Shown in pieces: positions 24,538 through 34,735 of a DNA stretch of 64,000 nt (the first letter of the stretch is position 1; each line of letters begins with the position of its first letter). The translations under genes and the position numbers were made by a program. Location: NCBI GenBank assembly GCA_029582265.1, contig CM055816.1, positions 24,515,825 to 24,579,824 of the forward strand, read 5' to 3'. The DNA is from Zoroaster sp. YZ-2022. Taxonomy: Eukaryota; Echinodermata; Asteroidea; Forcipulatida; Zoroasteridae. The notes below the pieces were generated by a model that saw only the letters and a program-made list of their open reading frames with translations, ran no database searches and was not told where the DNA came from.

Positions 24538-24712
24538 GTCCCCATGGTTCTCCCTGAACCATATTTCTCACTTAGCGACAGTAGAGAAAAACGAATTGCC
24601 CGAAATTGGTTCTCCCTTGAACCTTTCTCACTTAACGAAGGTTGAGATACGAGTTGTGCGATACGGTTCTTTTCAGAACCAGTACCTCAGCTTCACGTTA
24701 GTTGAGATAAAC
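24538..24712 (+). ncRNA. Three tandem double-hairpin units
   Basis: Each unit of roughly 60-70 bases has two hairpins. The first is ATGGTTC/GAACCAT, then GGTTC/GAACC, then GGTTCT/AGAACC. The second is TTTCTC/GAGAAA, then TCTCA/TGAGA, then CTCA/TGAG. Loops and flanks drift while stems stay paired. It directly follows the ribozyme, so it may be part of the element's 3' region. Function unknown. Confidence 0.5.
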
Positions 24713-24849
24713 ACATGGTGTTACCGCAAACCGAAACGATATCAATATTCCACCATGCAAAGCCTCAAAACTTATATGAGAAATCATTAATTGGAAAATT
24801 TCTGAAAATTGCTAACAATGATTTGCTTTAACGGTACCTTTTGATGGCA

Positions 24850-26774
24850 TTGGATACGGTCGAGATCCAGTACAATACGCCGAGCCACATCGTTGAGAGC
24901 GCTAGTTATTACCAATGGAACCATTATTGGCCATTGTGTATTGTTTGTTCCTCACACGCGTCTCCCATAGTCACGTTCCCTATCTACAGGCGGTATTGTT
25001 ATGATTGGAACCATCACATTGTAAGGAACCTGTCTACTGGTTCAGTTGTACATGTGCCTCATTCTGATTCTCATAGACTTGTGTACAGGAAAGCAAAGAT
25101 GGCCGCGGTATAATACTTAAAAACCTACTGCACCTATGTGATAGAAAGATTAGGTTTACAACGGATATGGATGTGTAAGAAATGGTAATATTTTTTGCAT
25201 TTTCCAAGATGTTTTGGCTAATTGATGTTTGAAGGGGTTCACATAAATCCCACGTCAGAAAAGTGTTAAGCCTGCTGCTGCTGGTCGCAACTAAATCTAT
25301 CAGCTTGAACAATTATGTGTCTTTTGTTTACTACTGTGGACAATATGATCCATTATAATGTTAAAGTTTTTTGAATTTAAGCATGGTTAGGGATAAGCCC
25401 CATCTTATCAGTCATTCTGACATCTTGTCCTTAAATAACCGTCTGAAAATATTACAACTCAACAACTTTGGTTTTAACTTTTAAAATGCGTCTGCTGACA
25501 GTTGTATAGAGAAAGTTTGGTTATAAAAATACACACTGGTATTTGATATCATTTCCAATTAAACTTACACTGCACTAATACAACTACAAACATGTGATGG
25601 ATTTTGCTTTTATTTTCAATTGTTTGTGTTTCATTTGTATAATTGCTTATGTTTGAAAGCTATATACAGAGCACACACAGCCCAGACTGTGTTTGGCGTC
25701 AGTGAAACCCGTTTTGATAGGATCGATTCTACTTTTATGTTAAGAGCGCCCTCTTCAGTTCAGATGTCACGAAGTGGATGAAGTATAGCATGTATAAAGG
25801 TTTTTGTCCTAATGTTCTATGTACCACGTGTCTTTCTTTGAGTATGCATTTCTCTATGAGTTAGATTTTTGCTTATTCAAGAAAACAAAATTTGAACTTT
25901 ATGATTTTTTGTTTTTCATGAATTCATCCCGTTATTTTTTTTAAATGATGATCTTGTCAATTAATTGTAAACATCAAATCGTCGAATTTTTTACATAGTG
26001 ACGAACCGGAAAAAAATGCGTTACGAGTATACGTTTAACAATCAAGGTCAAGTGTGGAAATTATTAATAATTTATTTATCTTTGGACTACTGAAATAAGT
26101 AGGATATCAAATAAAGGTTATCAGTTTTATTGGTCAATATTGTGCGCTCAGTTATTAAAACAATTTAACAAGACTCGTTGTCACGTGATGACGTTGGAGC
26201 CTTTGGCTCGTTGCCAAAATGTGGCCCGCGCGCGAGCCGTTAAAGTGGCTTACGTCCAGCATGTTTTAAGTCGGACACATTTTCGCTGATAGTTTCTTGG
26301 CTTTGTTAATGTGTTAATAAGTACCTGGTTGGTACTTTGCTGTGTTTACTTTGTTTAAAATGTTGATTATCTATGTGTAACAATGACTTGAACTTATTCG
26401 TCACTATGTAAAAAATCAAATGCCGCGTGGTCGCCTATTCGTCACTTCAACGCACGCACAGCGTATAATATCTGTACTTTCTTATTCATCACTTTGTAAT
26501 AAAATAAAAGTGCGGCCAGCGCTTATTCGCTACCCATGTACGTACTCTGTAAGGCCGATATTACCAATAAGTATCGACAAACGAATGCAATTCCTAACGA
26601 AAAGATATAAATACCTTAGATCCATGGTTTTTCTTTGTGTTACATTGCAATACAAACTAAAAACTCGTTGTTTTCTACAGATTACGCTGCTCAGTCTATC
26701 CGTGGTGATAGCTGGTACCAGCCGTCCGCGCACAGTGAAGGGAAACAAATCTGTTATGCAAGATGACCCCATAG
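24850..26774. repeat. Segmental duplication, copy B, left of the Polinton
   Basis: 25,431-26,774 matches 1-1,405. The preceding module 24,900-25,430 matches 2,190-2,500 of copy A. B lacks the palindromic MITE near 26,320 and has about 70 extra bases near 25,695-25,765. Confidence 0.9.
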
Positions 26775-27166
26775 AGTAGTATGTCAGATGGGCGTCCTGG
26801 CCCACCTACCTAAAAAGGGGCGTTACTTGGTTTTAAATTTAAAAAAGGGGCGGGGAGGTATGAAATCTTAAAAAAGGGCGTCCTGGCCCACCTACCTAAA
26901 AAGGGGCGTTACTTGGTTTTAAATTTTAAAAAGAGGCGTTACTTGGTTTTAAATTTAAAAAAGGGGCGGGGAGGTATGAAATCTTAAAAAGGGCGTCCTG
27001 GCCCACCTACTTAAAATGATTTTTTAGGGGAATTCCCTTTTATGTGGATGACGTCATTAACATATTTTAAAGATTGTTGTGGGTAGGTAGAGAGGTATGA
27101 AAAGTTAAAAAGTAAAAAAAAAAAATGAGAAATCGATTTAATATTTTGTTGAGTAATTGTAGAGAT
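26775..27166. repeat. Left terminal inverted repeat of the Polinton
   Basis: 392 bp, inverted relative to 42,796-43,221. The outer part is two direct sub-repeats of roughly 85 bp (GGCGTCCTGGCCCACCTAC, then GGGGCGTTACTTGG, then GGTATGAAATCTT). The inner part ends with an AATGAGAAATCGATTTAAT box next to the ATG of the first gene. The arms differ in sub-repeat number, which explains the 34-bp length difference. Confidence 0.95.
27120..27147 (+). promoter_or_regulatory. Early-type promoter box in the TIR
   Basis: AATGAGAAATCGATTTAATA lies about 18 bases upstream of the ATG at 27,165. It is present by symmetry in the right TIR before the clamp gene, and as two variants before the polymerase gene (27,551-27,570 and 27,586-27,610). 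Confidence 0.55.
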
Positions 27167-27521
27167 GACAACAAAGATAAATTTTTGGATAAATACTGTC
27201 GCTCAACTGAAAGAGTATGTTGAGGCAAACAATATAACGGTAGTACGAGCATCTAGCAAGAATGGTAAAGTGAATAAAAAAGATTATTTATTTAGTATTA
27301 GAAAACATTTAAATGCTTTACCAGTTGAAAAGATTATTCCATGCGAATGGCTTTTAGTTGGTAAAACAGACAAATGTTTAAAAGCTAGTGTGTGTGGTGG
27401 GAATTTTTGTGGGTTGCATCAATGGAAACTTAAATGTGGAAAATCTATTCCTCTTGCGTGTATGAAATGTGGTATGGGTACAAAAGCAAAAGCACAAATA
27501 TGTACTAGATGTAAAGGTTAA
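27165..27521 (+). CDS. Small SAP-like and cysteine-rich (zinc) protein
   Basis: 118 residues, intact, starting at the inner edge of the TIR. Residues about 8-50 (LKEYV...SKNGKVNKKDY...IRKHL) resemble the repeats at the N-terminus of the neighbouring polymerase, a SAP/HeH-like DNA-binding fold by pattern. Residues 60-118 hold nine cysteines and a histidine (C60, C71, C77, C82, H85, C91, C99, C102, C113, C116), with two CxxC pairs, so zinc binding is likely. Position, early-type promoter box and shared domain suggest a replication or terminal DNA-binding role. Not identified with a named family. Confidence 0.75.
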   Translation: MTTKINFWINTVAQLKEYVEANNITVVRASSKNGKVNKKDYLFSIRKHLNALPVEKIIPCEWLLVGKTDKCLKASVCGGNFCGLHQWKLKCGKSIPLACMKCGMGTKAKAQICTRCKG

Positions 27522-27536
27522 ATTTTGGTTTACTAT

Positions 27537-27612
27537 TTTTATAACTTATAAAAATGAGAAAATGATTTAACTTTGTATAACTTATAAAAGTGAGAAATTG
27601 ATTTAATATTAT
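27537..27612 (+). promoter_or_regulatory. Duplicated early-type box before polymerase gene
   Basis: Two direct repeats of about 36 bp, each TATAACTTATAAAA followed by TGAGAAA and TGATTTAA, end 16 bases before the ATG at 27,628. They match the TIR box, implying a shared regulator or initiator. Confidence 0.55.
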
Positions 27613-27627
27613 CTTGCTATATAATAA

Positions 27628-30600
27628 ATGGAGAGAATTGAAGAAAGAAGAAGATATTTATCAAAATGGACAAAACCAATGTTGAAAGAGTTTTCACGTG
27701 AGCACATTGGAGAAATAATTTTTACGAAAAACAGCAAGGGTAAAGTTGATAAACGCGCATATTACAAAGGTGTAAAAAATTATTTAAAACAGCATAAACC
27801 AAAGCCATTGTCTAAATTAAGTTTAGTAGAATTGAGAGAGCTTATAGCGGCTGAAAATATTGGGCTGCCAGAACGCGGCGCGGGTAAAAGAGCGCAGTTG
27901 TTAAAGAAAGATTACGTAGCCGCTATTAAAAGGTTTTATGGTCAAGAAAAAGAGTTGAGATTTAATACTCTAATTAACGGTGGAAGATATTTACGCGAAC
28001 GAAGAATGGTCGTTCCGCTGAATCATAGCAAAGAAAAAGATTTAAACATTTTTTGGGAAGCGGTAAAACCAAAGATTAGAGCCAAGTTTGACATAGATTT
28101 ACAAGAGTTAGGGTCGTACAAGTTTATGATATATATAAGTATTAAATTACATAAAGAAAAACTAGACGGTACGATCGATTTTGCTGAGCCAAGATTTCAT
28201 AATAATAGGCAAATCGTTTTATTGAATTTGGATGACATTGAAAATGTATTTAATACAGTTTTTTCGCAAATTCAAGAGGCTTTAGAAAAATGGACTCAAA
28301 ATGGTTCTGGATGGGAGGTAGATCGTATTGTTGATATGAATATTACTTACGCGAGATATCAACCTTTAAGAGGTGGTTCTTATATCGAGCTATGTAACTA
28401 TATAAAAAATAAAAAAGCGTGCATCAACGTCAAAAACGACGACGATAATTGTTTGCGATGGGCGCTGCGTAGTGCTCTTTTCCCCGCAAACAATCATGTT
28501 TATAGAATGTCTAAATATCCGACGCAGGATGGTTTAAATTTTAATAATATTGATACACCTACACCGATTAATCAAATTAAGCAAGTAGAGAAACAAAATT
28601 GTATAGCAATAAACGTTTTTGGTTGCGAGTCAAAAACAATACTAGTTTACAAACTTAGCGATCAACTCGCGGAACTAGATCGTATAAATTTATTATTAAT
28701 TCACAAAGAAGAAGAAGAAGGAACAAGATCTCACTACGTTTGGATTAAAGATATAAATAAATTACTTCACGATCAAACGAAACACAATCCTCGTAAACAT
28801 TTTTGTTTAAGATGTTTACAGGGTTTTTCAACAAAAGCGTATTTCGAAAATCACGTAGAAATGTGTAAGGGAATAAACGACAGACCAACAACGGTTGTGA
28901 TGCCTGTAAAGGGTAAAAACGACAAGTTAAAGTTTATAAATTATCATAAAAAGATGAAAGTTCCTTTTGTTATATATGCCGATTTTGAAAGTATTATTAA
29001 AAAGGTTGATGATGTTAATAATACGAATACTAAAAAACTACAAGAACACGTCGTTTGCGGTTATTCGTACGTAGTCATTCGTTGCGACGGTGAAAGTAGT
29101 TCTCCTATCGTTTACCGAGGAGAAGATGCGGCTGAACATTTTTTAACTGAATTAGAAAAAGAAGAAGAAAACATCAACGAGATATTTAAAAACTTTCAAA
29201 AATTAATAATAACTAAAGAAGATGTAAAACATTTTAAAAACGCTAAACAGTGTTGGATATGTGAAAGAATTTTTTTAAAAGATGATGAAGCCAAGTTTAG
29301 AAAAGTACGCGACCATTGTCACATTACCGGCAAATATAGAGGTGCAGCGCACAATTGTTGTAATTTAAAATTAACTTTAAAACCAGAGAAAACTTTTATA
29401 CCGGTTGTATTTCATAATTTACGAGGTTACGACTCGCACCTCATTATGCAAGCCGCGGGTAAAACGTTAGGAAATCTAACGTGTATTCCAAACAATATAG
29501 AAAAATATATTTCTTTTTCAATCAGTCAACTACGCTTTATCGACAGCGCTCAATTTTTATTAGCTTCGTTGGATAAACTCGTAAAATCAAATAATTATTT
29601 TCCAATTACTAGCAAGTTTGAACCCGATTTATCCTTACGAGTATATGGATAGTTTTAAACGATTTGAAGAAGTACAACTTCCTTCTATAGAATCTTGTTA
29701 TAGTAGTTTAAACGATGAATACATTACTAAAGAACAATACTCGCATGCAAAGAAGATATGGGATATATTTAATTGTAAAAATTTAGGAGATTATCACGAT
29801 TTATACGTGCGTACCGATACTTGCTTATTAGCGGATGTATTTGAAAATGTTCGTAATACTTGTATAAAACAATATGATTTAGATCCGGCCAATTGTTATA
29901 CTAGCCCTGGATTAAGTTGGGACGCTTTATTAAAACACACAAAACAAACTTTAGATTTGTTTACAGATATTGATATGCATTTATTTATAGAAAAAAGGTA
30001 CACGAGGAGGAACGTGCATGGTAAGTAAAAGATACGCTAAAGCAAACAATAAATATTTACCCGATTACGATTTATCAAAACCATCGAGTTACATTTTGTA
30101 TTTAGACGCCAATAATTTGTACGCGTACGCGATGAGTCAACCTTTACCAACGGGTAATTTTAAATGGATGACTAGTAAACAAATTGACAGACTCGAGAGA
30201 GAAGGATTTAAAAGTAATAAAGGATGTATTTTAGAAGTTGATTTGGAATATCCTAAAGAATTACACGATTCTCACGACGCATTTCCGCTCGCGCCAGAGT
30301 CGTTGGTAGTACCGAAAGAATGGATGTCACCGTATCAGCTCAAGTTATTAGGAGACAAACCAGCTCCAAACGCCTCAAAATTAGTTTTAAATTTATACGA
30401 TAAACGTAATTATGTACTTCATTATCGTAATTTACAATTATATTTACAACTCGGTATGAAACTAACTAAAATTCATCGAGTTTTAGAATTTGATGAATCG
30501 TGTTGGATGAAATCATACATTGATAAAAACACACAACTCAGAAAAGACGCAACGAGTGATTTTGAAAAAGATTTATACAAACTCATGAACAATTCAGTTT

Positions 30601-31357
30601 TTGGAAAAACGATGGAAAACGCGTTAATGTGAATTTGAAGCGGTTAAACGATGAAAAAGCCGAAAATCAAATTCGCAAACTTGTTGCAAAACCAAATTTT
30701 GCCGAGGCAAGAATTTTTGATAACGATTTAGTAGCGATTCACATGCACAAAACAAAACTTTTACTCAACCGCCCAGTATACGTAGGAATGTCTATTTTAG
30801 AATTATCTAAACATTTAATGTATGATTTCTATTACAAACATTTAAAGCTAAAATACGGTGAGAGGTGTAATTTACTGTATACGGATACAGATAGTTTGTT
30901 ACTTGAGATTCAAACGGAAGATGTATATAAAGATATGGAAGAAGACAAAGATTTATACGATTTTAGTAATTATGACAAAGGTCATTTCCTATTTTCCGAA
31001 GAAAATAAAAAAGTGATTGGTAAAATGAAAGACGAGACTGCGGGAACTTTAATCTCTGAAATTGTATGTTTAAGACCAAAAATGTATTCGATACTTTTAT
31101 CGAATGAAAAAGAAATAAGAAAAGCTAAAGGTGTTAAAAAAACAAGTTTTAAAAGAAAATAATAAACACGAAACATATAAACAAGTTTTATCTCAAAATA
31201 ATACGCTACATCACAAGATGAATTTTATTAGGCATGAAAAAATAGATTATTTTCAACTCGAGTAGATAAAATATCGTTATCTCCTTTAGACACACAAAAA
31301 TATATTTTAGAAAACGGAATACATACTTTAGCTTACGGTGACTACAGAATTACTTAG
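27628..31357 (+). pseudogene. polB: Protein-primed family B DNA polymerase, broken
   Basis: The gene spans about 1,240 codons. Residues 10-105 hold two SAP-like repeats. Residues about 270-375 contain DDDNCLRWAL (C275) and SHYVW (H369), an OTU-like Cys-His layout. A CxxC...H...C zinc knuckle follows near residue 393. Exonuclease motifs: DFES (D452), NLRGYDSH (D602) and YVRTD (29,804-29,818). Polymerase motifs: A LDANNLYAYAM (about 30,100), [11 protein letters not shown] (about 30,577), C YTDTDS (about 30,888). The C-terminus near 31,290-31,357 is typical of Polintons. The frame changes near 29,630, 29,995 (A run), 30,608, 31,150 and 31,255. The gene meets the integrase tail to tail with 8 bases shared. 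Identity certain; activity unlikely as assembled. Confidence 0.96.
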
Positions 31358-32355
31358 CTACTTTTTGAGGTGGATTTTCCGTATCTCGAGGAATAATTTG
31401 TAATTCTTCTTTTACAAAACTACGCGCAGGACCCGCGTCTAAATAATACAAGATGGGTTGATTAGCACCTTGTATCATTTTAGCTATTCTATAAATGTTT
31501 ATACTCCATATAGGATCGGTAGCGCGACGTCTCGTATCTTTTTCAGCTTCACCAGGTGCGTATAAATAACGAACTAAACTGTTGTTTAGAATTCGTTTTT
31601 CTTTTTTAACGACGCTAACTGGTGAGGCTGGATTTTGCTCTACAACACTCATTTTAATCGCGTCTTTTGGTTTTAAATTTATAAGACGCATTGTTGTATT
31701 ATTTAATGCTTTTACAACAGCCGGTAATCTTTTAACCCATACTCGAGATCTCTTTTCTGTTGCTATTTCTTGCGCGTATTGATGAGAAAATAATCTTTCG
31801 GCTAAAGTTCTATTAAATCGCTCTACTATACCTTGAGCTCTATGATTACCCACCTCGCCTCTTTGAATTTTTACTTTGTGTTTACTCATTAATACATTAA
31901 CGCTAGACATAAATTATTTTCCAGGATCAACTTGCAGAATTTTAGGCCAAGTAAGAGAGCTACGTTTATAAAAAATTTCAAATGCATTACTGACTTGAAT
32001 AGCTGTTTTATCGGTTAACGGCTCTGCTTCTTTATATCTACTAGCTTCATCTACAACAGTTAACGCGTACTTGTACGTCTTTTTAGCTATTGTATCATGC
32101 GGAAGAAACAATAAATCTGCTTGATGAACTTGATTTGGCGCTTGCGTGTTACTATTTGAACTAGTAGGTCTTGGAATATATTTAGGATAGGGTAAATAAA
32201 TTTGCCATAGCGCTTGCTTTTTAATCCAACGTTTAACTACTTTTTTTATTTACTTTTGTTTCTTTAGCTAATTTATTAATTGCGTCTAAACCTTTGTAGT
32301 ATCCTTTTGGACTATAATATGCATTTTGTAGCATTAGTTTTATTTGTTTATCCAT
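31350..32355 (-). pseudogene. int: Retroviral-type DDE integrase, broken
   Basis: The ATG is at 32,355 (MDKQIKLML). After about 36 codons an A run near 32,245 changes frame. The core then shows the first catalytic Asp in HQADLLFLPHDT, the second in LQVDPGK, and Glu in GIVERFNRTLAERL. A single TAA at 31,914-31,916, two codons before MSSVN, interrupts the core in frame. The C-terminal part (about 31,350-31,560) carries IWSINIYRIAKM and DAGPARSF, as in other Polinton integrases. The enzyme inserts the linear element by strand transfer and makes the short target duplication. It is convergent with the polymerase gene. Confidence 0.95.
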
Positions 32356-32375
32356 TTAATGTTTATTGAACATTT

Positions 32376-32618
32376 TTATTCTATAGAATTTTGAGGCATA
32401 AGCGAGCTCGGTAAAATACCTTGTTTAATTAACCACATTTGCGTCATTGAAGATAATCCAATCGTTACGGTTAATTTCAATCCATCTTTTATATCTAATT
32501 TATTTAAATTAGCTGGTTCTACGCTTAATGTTTTTTTACCTAACATGCTGTATAAAACAGTAAACATTGTTAAAACACCACTATGATAAGCTGAATCGGC
32601 GATTGTTTTTGTATTCAT
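32376..32618 (-). CDS. Small hydrophobic Polinton protein
   Basis: 80 residues, intact, with two moderately hydrophobic stretches (GVLTMFTVLYSMLG and LKLTVTIGLSSM). It lies between the integrase and the basic membrane protein, on the same strand with short spacing, so it is probably part of the leftward late block. Family not recognised; a membrane or virion-internal role is a guess. Confidence 0.6.
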   Translation of the reverse strand: MNTKTIADSAYHSGVLTMFTVLYSMLGKKTLSVEPANLNKLDIKDGLKLTVTIGLSSMTQMWLIKQGILPSSLMPQNSIE

Positions 32619-32663
32619 CTTATTTTATACTTGTTGCTATAATAATTATTTTAAATTTTTAAA

Positions 32664-33109
32664 TTATTCCATTCCAAAAACTGTGAGTTCTTTTGGTAAA
32701 GAAAGTGGCGCAGTCTGAGCTGGTTTTGATGGTTCATTTACAACCGCTGACTCTGTTTCACTTGGCTTTTTACTAAACAAAAAATATACGAAACCTCCAA
32801 TAGCTAAACCAATACCGATATATACAAAATAGCTCGTTTCATTGTCTGTTGTTTTTTTAACTTGTAATAATGCGTTATTACGGTTAACTACAGTTTTAGT
32901 AGAACCTGCTTTGCTCACTTTAGCGTTTACAAGAGCAAGTTTTTTTTCTTTATTTAGTTTAGCAAGCTTTTTTCCAGCCGCAACTCTGTTTTTTTTTTTT
33001 TTCTTTTAGTCGGCGTTTTCGTTACCACCTCAGACTGCGTCGGCGGTGGTAGTGTTTGTGCTTGCGGTAGTGCGCTCGATGTATTCTCTTGGTTGTTGTT
33101 TGTCTCCAT
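32664..33109 (-). pseudogene. Basic, proline-rich single-pass membrane protein, frame broken
   Basis: The start METNNN at 33,109 gives a Pro/Gln/Thr-rich N-terminus followed by a Lys/Arg cluster encoded by a 14-base A run (32,989-33,002, T on the plus strand), where the frame is lost. The continuing frame (to 32,664) has a basic segment, one transmembrane helix (YFVYIGIGLAIGGFVYFLF) and a Pro-rich tail. Basic, DNA-condensing core proteins occur in related viruses, but no homology can be claimed. The homopolymer makes assembly error or slippage plausible. Confidence 0.55.
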
Positions 33110-33117
33110 CGCTTTTA

Positions 33118-33654
33118 TTATCTAAACAAGATTCTTCTTTTCTTTTTAAATGATTTGCTGTAATTAAAGTCATAGAGCGGTGCTATCATAGCGGCGTAAT
33201 TGTAGTATATTTCACACGCTTTTGTTGAAAGCAGATTATAAATGAATAGATCTTTTTCTAAATCTGAAATTAATTTACCTTCATCATCAATTTCAAATTG
33301 ATGTCCGTATAAATTAATACGATCTAAGCTTAAGCCTAATACTTTAGCGTATATCATTAAAATATGTTTCCCTAGAGATTTTGTTATAATGCTACCTAAT
33401 TTAGTTTCATATTGCGTGTGTAACGCGTTACGCTCTTCCGTAGACAAAGCTTCAATATCGCTAACGCTATACTCTTTACCTAAAAATTTAGTTGAATTTC
33501 CTCCCACTACAACCTGTAATAGTTGTTCATCTCGTTGTTTTTGCTTTAGAAAGGCCGCTGCCTGCGCGTCACTTGTGTCTAGAGTTGTTAACAGCGAAGG
33601 TGGTGGGCTTAGCATTTGCGGATTTTCATTCAAAATTTCAGAAACTTCTTCCAT
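33118..33654 (-). CDS. Conserved-looking Polinton protein of unknown function
   Basis: 178 residues, intact. The N-terminus is acidic and Pro-rich, the middle is helical with Glu/Lys/Gln-rich segments, and the C-terminus is basic (KSFKKKRRILFR). No transmembrane segment. It sits 9 bases upstream of the next leftward gene, with an ATTTTATAAA box before its ATG. A virion or core protein is plausible from position only. Confidence 0.65.
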   Translation of the reverse strand: MEEVSEILNENPQMLSPPPSLLTTLDTSDAQAAAFLKQKQRDEQLLQVVVGGNSTKFLGKEYSVSDIEALSTEERNALHTQYETKLGSIITKSLGKHILMIYAKVLGLSLDRINLYGHQFEIDDEGKLISDLEKDLFIYNLLSTKACEIYYNYAAMIAPLYDFNYSKSFKKKRRILFR

Positions 33655-33685
33655 TTATTAAACATTTATAAAATAATTTGTTACT

Positions 33686-33931
33686 TTAATAAAAAAATAG
33701 AGATAAATTATTAGTATTAGCAAGTAAATTAAGATTATTTATTAGATCTTTTACTTGTTGTTTATCTATACTCTGAAATAAATGTTGTGCTCGCTTTGTA
33801 TTTTCATTTAAAACTAGTACTAGTTCATTTCTTTTTTCTTCAGTATTAACAAGTTGAGAAAGATTATTTATTGTTTCTTTTACTCGTTTAATATTTGTAC
33901 TAAATAAATAATCGAATTGTATAGTATTCAT
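33686..33931 (-). CDS. Small helical/coiled-coil protein
   Basis: 81 residues, intact, mostly charged helix with heptad-like Leu/Ile spacing (INNLSQLVNTEEKRNEL, VKDLINNLNLL). ATTTATAAAC lies immediately upstream of the ATG. Unrecognised; likely a late gene by position and promoter box. Confidence 0.55.
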   Translation of the reverse strand: MNTIQFDYLFSTNIKRVKETINNLSQLVNTEEKRNELVLVLNENTKRAQHLFQSIDKQQVKDLINNLNLLANTNNLSLFFY

Positions 33932-33974
33932 GTTTATAAATAGATTTTATAATATTTATTTAAAAAAACAAAAC

Positions 33975-34072
33975 ACAAGTAACCTATAGATGACTTAACA
34001 AGTAGCCTACTACAACTTATAGATGACTTAACAAGTAACCTACTACAACTTATAGATGACCTAGTCTATAAT
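33975..34072. repeat. 33-bp tandem repeat, about three copies
   Basis: Units of TATAGATGACTTAACAAGTA plus CCTACTACAACT repeat between the coiled-coil gene and the ATPase stop codon; the last unit overlaps the final ATPase codons. It could act as a transcription end or simply be slippage. Confidence 0.8.
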
Positions 34073-34687
34073 ATCATAACCGGTAGGTTGATCCGTTTTT
34101 AAAAGCAATTTGCGATGTTTAACTCGTTTTAATTGTTCATGAATTTCAATTCTTTTTTCTTTCGTAGGTACGACATCGTTTTCTCGAAGACAATCTTCGA
34201 ATGAATCTCTATCTTTACAATAAAATAAACATACCCACTTGAGTTGTTCTCTAAAATCTTTTAAAACGCTATTATATTTTTGTGATAAAATCCAACAAGA
34301 GTGTCTAATATGTCTCCCTGAAAAAGCCAACCGCACCAACTCGTGCTGCCGCTGGTATTTTGAAAAAGTTTTATATTTTAATTCTTTACTCGCGCTACAA
34401 TCGTCGATGATAAACAACGTCTCATTTCCTTTAAGCGCATCACTATAAATTTTTATCGCTTTGTCTAACGACATGTTTTCCAAGTCGTCAAAGTACACTC
34501 GCTCGTCGTTATAAAACCAGTTTCTTTTTTTATATGTATCATTATCAGCGATTGTAGGGCATAAAATAACTATACATTCAAAATATTTAAAATATTCTCC
34601 TTCTAGCAATGATAAAATAAATTCAGTTTTTCCGCAGCCTGTTTGTCCACAAATTAACGCCACGTGTGGATATTTTGGTAAAAACAT
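34061..34687 (-). CDS. atp: FtsK/HerA-type genome-packaging ATPase
   Basis: 208 residues, intact. Walker A is GQTGCGKTE (about residues 14-22) and Walker B ETLFIIDD (about 88-95). A conserved region with FSGRHIRHSCWILSQ (about 121-135) follows, matching the sensor region of packaging ATPases of Polintons, adenovirus-like and NCLDV-type viruses. The enzyme would pump DNA into the capsid. It is followed upstream by the major capsid gene on the same strand, the usual arrangement. The intact frame amid broken neighbours argues for recent activity. Confidence 0.95.
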   Translation of the reverse strand: MFLPKYPHVALICGQTGCGKTEFILSLLEGEYFKYFECIVILCPTIADNDTYKKRNWFYNDERVYFDDLENMSLDKAIKIYSDALKGNETLFIIDDCSASKELKYKTFSKYQRQHELVRLAFSGRHIRHSCWILSQKYNSVLKDFREQLKWVCLFYCKDRDSFEDCLRENDVVPTKEKRIEIHEQLKRVKHRKLLLKTDQPTGYDIID

Positions 34688-34735
34688 TTGTTTTTGCTTT
34701 GATTTGCCTTTTAATATTAAACAAGAAATTACAAG

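Noticed and set aside
26420..26779. 119-codon frame ending at the Polinton edge
   Set aside because: Only its last 31 codons follow a splice acceptor and are kept in copy A; the upstream part is not conserved in frame.
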